Shown here: positions 60,422 to 64,000 of the stretch, piece by piece
Layout: each line of letters opens with the position of its first letter
Position numbering within the stretch: the stretch's first letter is position 1
NCBI GenBank assembly: GCA_049652385.1
Contig: JBASDX010000001.1
Location: forward strand, 62,001-126,000
Length of the DNA: 64,000 nucleotides
Reading direction: 5' to 3'
DNA from: DMER64 sp049652385
GTDB taxonomy: Bacteria > Bacteroidota > Bacteroidia > Bacteroidales > UBA932
The notes under the pieces: generated by a model
What the model was told of the DNA's origin: nothing
The model's input: only the letters and a program-made list of their open reading frames with translations
Databases searched by the model: none
Position numbers and translations under genes: made by a program

Positions 60422-61021
60422 ATGGAATACATACTGATTATCATATCTGCCGTTTTTGTCAACAACATTGTACTGAATCAGTTTTTGGGCGTATGTCCGT
60501 TTTTAGGTGTATCTAACAGGATTTCCACGGCAGTGGGGATGAGTGCGGCTGTTGTGTTTGTAATGACCTTATCCACTCTTATCACGTACCTGATTCAGAT
60601 GTATGTGTTGAATCCTTTGCAGATAGGCTTTATGCAAACGGTCACCTTTATCCTGGTTATTGCGGCGCTTGTTCAGATGGTTGAACTTATCTTAAAAAAG
60701 ATTTCGCCCGCCTTATATCAGGCTTTAGGTATTTTTCTTCCTTTGATCACCACTAATTGTGCCGTGTTAGGAGTGGCCATATTGGTTGTTACTCAAGAAT
60801 TTTCTTTTGGAGGAACACCGGCCATGCTTAATTTGCCGCAAGCGCTCGTCTATACGGCTGCTATGGCTGCCGGTTTTGGGCTGGCTCTCATTCTATTCGC
60901 CGGGATGCGGGAACATATGGAACTGGTAGGTGTGCCGGCTCCGTTTAAGGGAGTTCCCATTGCGTTAATAACGGCAGGTATCCTGGCGCTGGCTTTTATG
61001 GGTTTTTCCGGGATTGTATAA
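60422..61021 (+). CDS. rnfA: Rnf complex membrane subunit A
   Basis: 199 residues, six helices, homologous to RnfE in inverted topology. NIVLNQFLGVCPFLGVS and LPLITTNCAVLGVAILVV carry the two conserved cysteines. Completes the order B-C-D-G-E-A. Confidence 0.97.
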   Translation: MEYILIIISAVFVNNIVLNQFLGVCPFLGVSNRISTAVGMSAAVVFVMTLSTLITYLIQMYVLNPLQIGFMQTVTFILVIAALVQMVELILKKISPALYQALGIFLPLITTNCAVLGVAILVVTQEFSFGGTPAMLNLPQALVYTAAMAAGFGLALILFAGMREHMELVGVPAPFKGVPIALITAGILALAFMGFSGIV

Positions 61022-61028
61022 AAATACT

Positions 61029-61256
61029 ATGGAAAGTAAAGAAGCACTGGAGCAATACGTGCAAACAGAAAAAGGATCCAAAGATCAAAACGCCTGGTAC
61101 AAGCTGGGCAACATCTACCGGAAAGAAGAAAACTGGGGAGAAGCACTCAATGCCTATGCCAAATGCATGGAATTGGGTGCATACAATGCAGCCCGAGAGG
61201 CTACTGAATCTATCAAACGCATCCTGAATTTTAAGGATACCACCTGGATGCCGTAA
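61029..61256 (+). CDS. Small TPR-like protein after rnfA
   Basis: 75 residues, predicted all-helical, with one recognisable TPR-like unit: AWYKLGNIYRKEENWGEALN followed by AYAKCMELG. The ATG at 61029 lies 7 bp after rnfA and is therefore probably in the rnf transcript. It ends 4 bp from the convergent carboxypeptidase gene. Function unknown; an adaptor or assembly role for Rnf would be speculation. Confidence 0.75.
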   Translation: MESKEALEQYVQTEKGSKDQNAWYKLGNIYRKEENWGEALNAYAKCMELGAYNAAREATESIKRILNFKDTTWMP

Positions 61257-61260
61257 AGCA

Positions 61261-62160
61261 TCAATTCAACAATACGGAAAAACCATAATCCATCAACTGC
61301 CGCGCATCTTGATAGCGTGCTGCAGAAGTAGGTGCTTTCATCACTACGGCTATAACCCGTTTATTACCCATTTTAGCTGTGGTAGTAATGCAGAGTCCGG
61401 CAGCAGTTGTGTAACCTGTTTTAAAGCCGTCACATCCCGGGTAGGCATAGCTCATGCCGGGCAGCATACCGTTGGTGGCTCCGTAAATGGTGCCCCTGAA
61501 ATCCAGTTTTGTTCTGGACGTGTATTCCAGGATTATGGGAAAGCGTTTGATAAAATCGCGTGTGAGCCTGGCCATGGATAACGGAGTTATGTAATTGAGA
61601 GAGGATAATCCGGAAGCATCGTCAAAATGTGCATCCAACCCGAGCGAATCTGCGTAATGGTTCATGATTTCTTTGGCAAACTGTTTTTCATAAGCCTGAG
61701 TTGTTCCCAATCCTCCGACAAAATACTCGCCCAGTGCGACAGCGCACGCATTGCCGGATACCACACACAAAGCTCCTATCAGTTCGTCTACTGAGTACGA
61801 AGGTGTTTCTGTCAGGGGCACATTAGATTCTCCCGGATTTACAGAACGCGATGCAGCATAGGGACTGATGGGAATTTGGGAGTCCAACGACAGGTATCCT
61901 TTATCTATATGATCAAAAGCAATGTACATGGTCATGACCTTGGTCATGCTGGCTGGGACCAGTTGAAAATCAGGCGCCATAGAGTATAAGATATTACCGG
62001 TGTCATAATCAATGACCACGGCTCCCTGACAATTTAAATTCAACGATACGGGCCGGTCACCGCCGTTTCCGTTGTCAATAGGGGGAATGGGCTCTTTGTT
62101 ACAAGCTGCAAAAAGCAACAGCCCGGCTGCTGCCAGGAGCCAGTACTTTTTTCTGTTCAC
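61261..62160 (-). CDS. D-alanyl-D-alanine carboxypeptidase, lipoprotein (S11)
   Basis: 299 residues. Lipobox FAAC (C20), then a penicillin-binding fold with SMTK (S71, K74), SGN (135-137) and KTG (247-249). It trims the terminal D-Ala of peptidoglycan pentapeptides. There is no C-terminal amphipathic anchor, consistent with lipid anchoring instead. The start is a GTG, 3 bases after the cyclophilin stop, so the two genes form an operon. Confidence 0.94.
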   Translation of the reverse strand: MNRKKYWLLAAAGLLLFAACNKEPIPPIDNGNGGDRPVSLNLNCQGAVVIDYDTGNILYSMAPDFQLVPASMTKVMTMYIAFDHIDKGYLSLDSQIPISPYAASRSVNPGESNVPLTETPSYSVDELIGALCVVSGNACAVALGEYFVGGLGTTQAYEKQFAKEIMNHYADSLGLDAHFDDASGLSSLNYITPLSMARLTRDFIKRFPIILEYTSRTKLDFRGTIYGATNGMLPGMSYAYPGCDGFKTGYTTAAGLCITTTAKMGNKRVIAVVMKAPTSAARYQDARQLMDYGFSVLLN

Positions 62161-62163
62161 GTA

Positions 62164-62847
62164 CTATTCGGTTTGAACGGGTAAAATACTTAAGATACGT
62201 ACGTCTTCCACGGGTCTGTCTGCCGGTCCTGTTGTAACGGACGCAATGATATCAATCACGTCCAATCCTTCTATGACCTCACCAAAGACGGTATAATTTC
62301 CATCCAGTTGGCGGCATGTGGCCTCGTTATGTACAATATAGAATTGCGAGCCTGAAGAGGCTTTTTCCGGATTGACGGCATCGCCTGTACGGGCAGCCGC
62401 CAAGGCTCCTTTTTTGTGGTACAATTCCGGAACAAACTCTGCCGGTACCGTATAACCCGGACCTCCGGAACCCAATCTGTCGCCGGCTGCGGCTGTACGA
62501 GATTGCGGGTCACCGCATTGGATCATAAAGTCACGGATTACTCTGTGAAATAAGATGCCGTCGTAGTATCTTTCCGATGCCAGCTTCACAAAATTGTCTC
62601 TGTGCAGCGGCGTTTCTTTGTACAAACGGACAATCATATTTCCTTTTGTGGTACGGATTTCAAAAACAGGCTCTTCCGGTAATGTCTGGGGGTCAAAAGC
62701 CAATCCTTCTTTCATAGACATATCTGTTATTTGTTCACTTTCATTTATTTCCACTTGGGCTTTTTTGGCTTTTCTCCCTGCCCAATTGCAGGAGCTCATT
62801 AAAAAAGCACTCATACTTATCAGAATGAAGATGGTTGTTTTTTTCAT
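62164..62847 (-). CDS. Cyclophilin-type peptidyl-prolyl isomerase, lipoprotein
   Basis: 227 residues. Lipobox MSSC (C20), then a cyclophilin domain from about 60: IRTTKGNMIVRLYKETPLHR, FHRVIRDFMIQCGDPQSR (catalytic Arg), GSQFYIVH and LDGNYTVFGEVIEG. Folding catalyst in the periplasm. Upstream of and coupled to the carboxypeptidase gene. Confidence 0.95.
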   Translation of the reverse strand: MKKTTIFILISMSAFLMSSCNWAGRKAKKAQVEINESEQITDMSMKEGLAFDPQTLPEEPVFEIRTTKGNMIVRLYKETPLHRDNFVKLASERYYDGILFHRVIRDFMIQCGDPQSRTAAAGDRLGSGGPGYTVPAEFVPELYHKKGALAAARTGDAVNPEKASSGSQFYIVHNEATCRQLDGNYTVFGEVIEGLDVIDIIASVTTGPADRPVEDVRILSILPVQTE

Positions 62848-62891
62848 AAGGCAGAATAGGTTTAATCAGGGCGAAGGTAGTGTTTTTTTTC

Positions 62892-62899
62892 TATTTTTG
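62892..62899 (+). promoter_or_regulatory. -7 element for dut
   Basis: TATTTTTG, 5 nt before the dut ATG; predicts a nearly leaderless transcript. Confidence 0.45.
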
Positions 62900-62904
62900 T
62901 AATT

Positions 62905-63339
62905 ATGAAAGTCAGAATCATCAATCGTTCTCCATACCCTTCTCCTTCCTACGCTACAACGCTTTCTGCCGGAATGGACCTAAGGGCTCATCTTTTGGAA
63001 CCACTGACCTTGCAGCCGCTGGAAAGGGTATTGGTGCCTACGGGGTTGTATGTGGAAATTCCCGCCGGGTATGAAGCACAAGTACGTCCGCGCAGCGGGT
63101 TGGCATCACGTAAAGGTATAACGGTATTGAACAGCCCGGGAACGATAGATGCTGATTATCGCGGAGAGGTGTGTGTCTTGTTGGTAAATATATCACAGGA
63201 ACCGGCTGTTGTTGAGCCCGGAGAACGAATTGCTCAGATGATAGTGGCATCCCACAGCAGGGTAGAGTGGGAAGAAACAGATGCATTGACGACCACGGAG
63301 CGGGGAACGGGAGGATTTGGTTCTACAGGAGAAAGATAA
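62905..63339 (+). CDS. dut: dUTP diphosphatase
   Basis: 144 residues with the five trimeric dUTPase motifs: AGMDLRA, RSGLA, GTIDADYRGE, RIAQMIV and the C-terminal RGTGGFGSTG arm. Hydrolyses dUTP to dUMP, keeping uracil out of DNA and feeding thymidylate synthesis. murF follows after 20 bp. Confidence 0.97.
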   Translation: MKVRIINRSPYPSPSYATTLSAGMDLRAHLLEPLTLQPLERVLVPTGLYVEIPAGYEAQVRPRSGLASRKGITVLNSPGTIDADYRGEVCVLLVNISQEPAVVEPGERIAQMIVASHSRVEWEETDALTTTERGTGGFGSTGER

Positions 63340-63359
63340 TCCTGGTAAGACAAAAGAAA

Positions 63360-64000
63360 ATGGACAAACTGTACACGTTATACCAACAACATCCGCAGGT
63401 ATGTACAGATACCCGGCAAATCAAAGCCGGCTGTTTGTTCTTTGCTTTGAAAGGAGATCATTTTGACGGAAATACTTTTGCAAAAGAAGCCCTGGAAAAA
63501 GGAGCGGCCTATGCGGTAGTAGACGACCCATGCGTAGTTCCGCATACAGCAGAGGAAACTACCCGGTACGTTTTGGTTCCGGACGTGCTCAAAGCGTTGC
63601 AGCAATTGGCGGCTCATCACAGGCAGCAGTATAATGTGCCGGTTGTTGCTCTTACCGGATCCAACGGAAAAACAACGACAAAAGAATTGATTAAGGCCGT
63701 TCTTGCTGCCCGTTATAACGTGACGGCTACGGAAGGTAATCTGAACAACCACATAGGAGTGCCTTTGACGCTGTTACGTATAAACAACCGAACAGAGGTG
63801 GTAGTTGTGGAAATGGGTACGAACCATCCCGGAGAGATGGCTCTTCTGACATCTTTGGCTTGTCCTACGGCCGGATTGATAACAAATGTAGGAGGTGCTC
63901 ATTTGGAAGGACTCGGCAATTTGGAAGGGATAAAAAAAGAGAAGGGCGCTCTGTACAACCACTTGAAGGCCAATGGAGGAACGGTGTTTTGTCACGCAGA
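63360..64000 (+). CDS. murF: UDP-MurNAc-tripeptide--D-Ala-D-Ala ligase, 3' truncated by the window
   Basis: The first 213 codons run open to the window edge. The N-terminal substrate domain starts MDKLYTLYQQHPQVCTDTRQ with KAGCLFFALKGDHFDG; the ATP-binding motif is ALTGSNGKTTTKELI and is followed by ATEGNLNNHIGVPLTLL and VVEMGTNHPGEM, typical of MurF. It adds D-Ala-D-Ala to the peptidoglycan precursor. A new peptidoglycan gene run may continue beyond the window. Confidence 0.93.
   Translation, partial: MDKLYTLYQQHPQVCTDTRQIKAGCLFFALKGDHFDGNTFAKEALEKGAAYAVVDDPCVVPHTAEETTRYVLVPDVLKALQQLAAHHRQQYNVPVVALTGSNGKTTTKELIKAVLAARYNVTATEGNLNNHIGVPLTLLRINNRTEVVVVEMGTNHPGEMALLTSLACPTAGLITNVGGAHLEGLGNLEGIKKEKGALYNHLKANGGTVFCHA

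Overview
The window comes from a Bacteroidota chromosome, most likely of the Bacteroidales type. Families largely restricted to that phylum occur throughout (DUF4402, DUF4270, DUF4249, DUF4294, DUF3098, GSCFA, a TonB receptor with a carboxypeptidase-like N-terminal domain). Many genes are preceded by the Bacteroidota -7 promoter element TAnnTTTG. Most genes lack a Shine-Dalgarno sequence, and the S14 and L36 proteins are the zinc-free forms. Coding density is very high: convergent genes often touch or overlap.

Layout. 1-11 kb: three small secreted DUF4402 proteins, a sigma-54 type response regulator facing a hybrid histidine kinase with its own HPt domain, cysS, a short ssb, an S9 peptidase lipoprotein and a DUF6263-like secreted protein. 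11-20 kb: acpP-fabF-rnc, a tRNA-Lys(CTT), DUF4270 with a truncated GT5 protein, ftsX-DUF3098-uppP-lpxH, DUF4294 and an M19 dipeptidase. 20.4-31.3 kb: a ribosomal protein cluster that begins abruptly at rplP (the usual rpsJ-to-rpsC half is missing) and runs through secY, map, infA, rpmJ, rpsM, rpsK, rpsD, rpoA and rplQ to a strong terminator. 31.4-32.8 kb: a REP-associated (Y1/HUH) transposase next to an array of GTAG-bearing inverted repeats with a 127-bp tandem period. 32.8-45.5 kb: tgt, LptF/G permeases, a CaCA antiporter, a NupC transporter, a GSCFA protein, HU, a TonB receptor/DUF4249 pair and thiN-fmt. 45.5-61.3 kb: alaS diverging from a long co-directional run of two M23 endopeptidases, merR, a Nif3-like protein, a zinc-ribbon protein, an aminotransferase, dnaB, DUF3108, rseC and rnfBCDGEA, ending in a small TPR-like gene. 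61.3-64 kb: a DD-carboxypeptidase and a cyclophilin lipoprotein, dut, and the start of murF.

Much of the content is core machinery (translation, replication, envelope synthesis, Rnf energy coupling). The most unusual parts are the RAYT/REP locus, the split S10-spc cluster with its own promoter and leader, the histone-like tail on L17, a 21-bp phased TTCCCCA operator-like array upstream of the hybrid kinase, and several promoters so close to start codons that the transcripts should be nearly leaderless. No CRISPR array, rRNA, prophage or classical IS with terminal repeats was seen. Nothing here can be claimed with confidence as a wholly new system; the RAYT/REP locus and the phased array are the best candidates.
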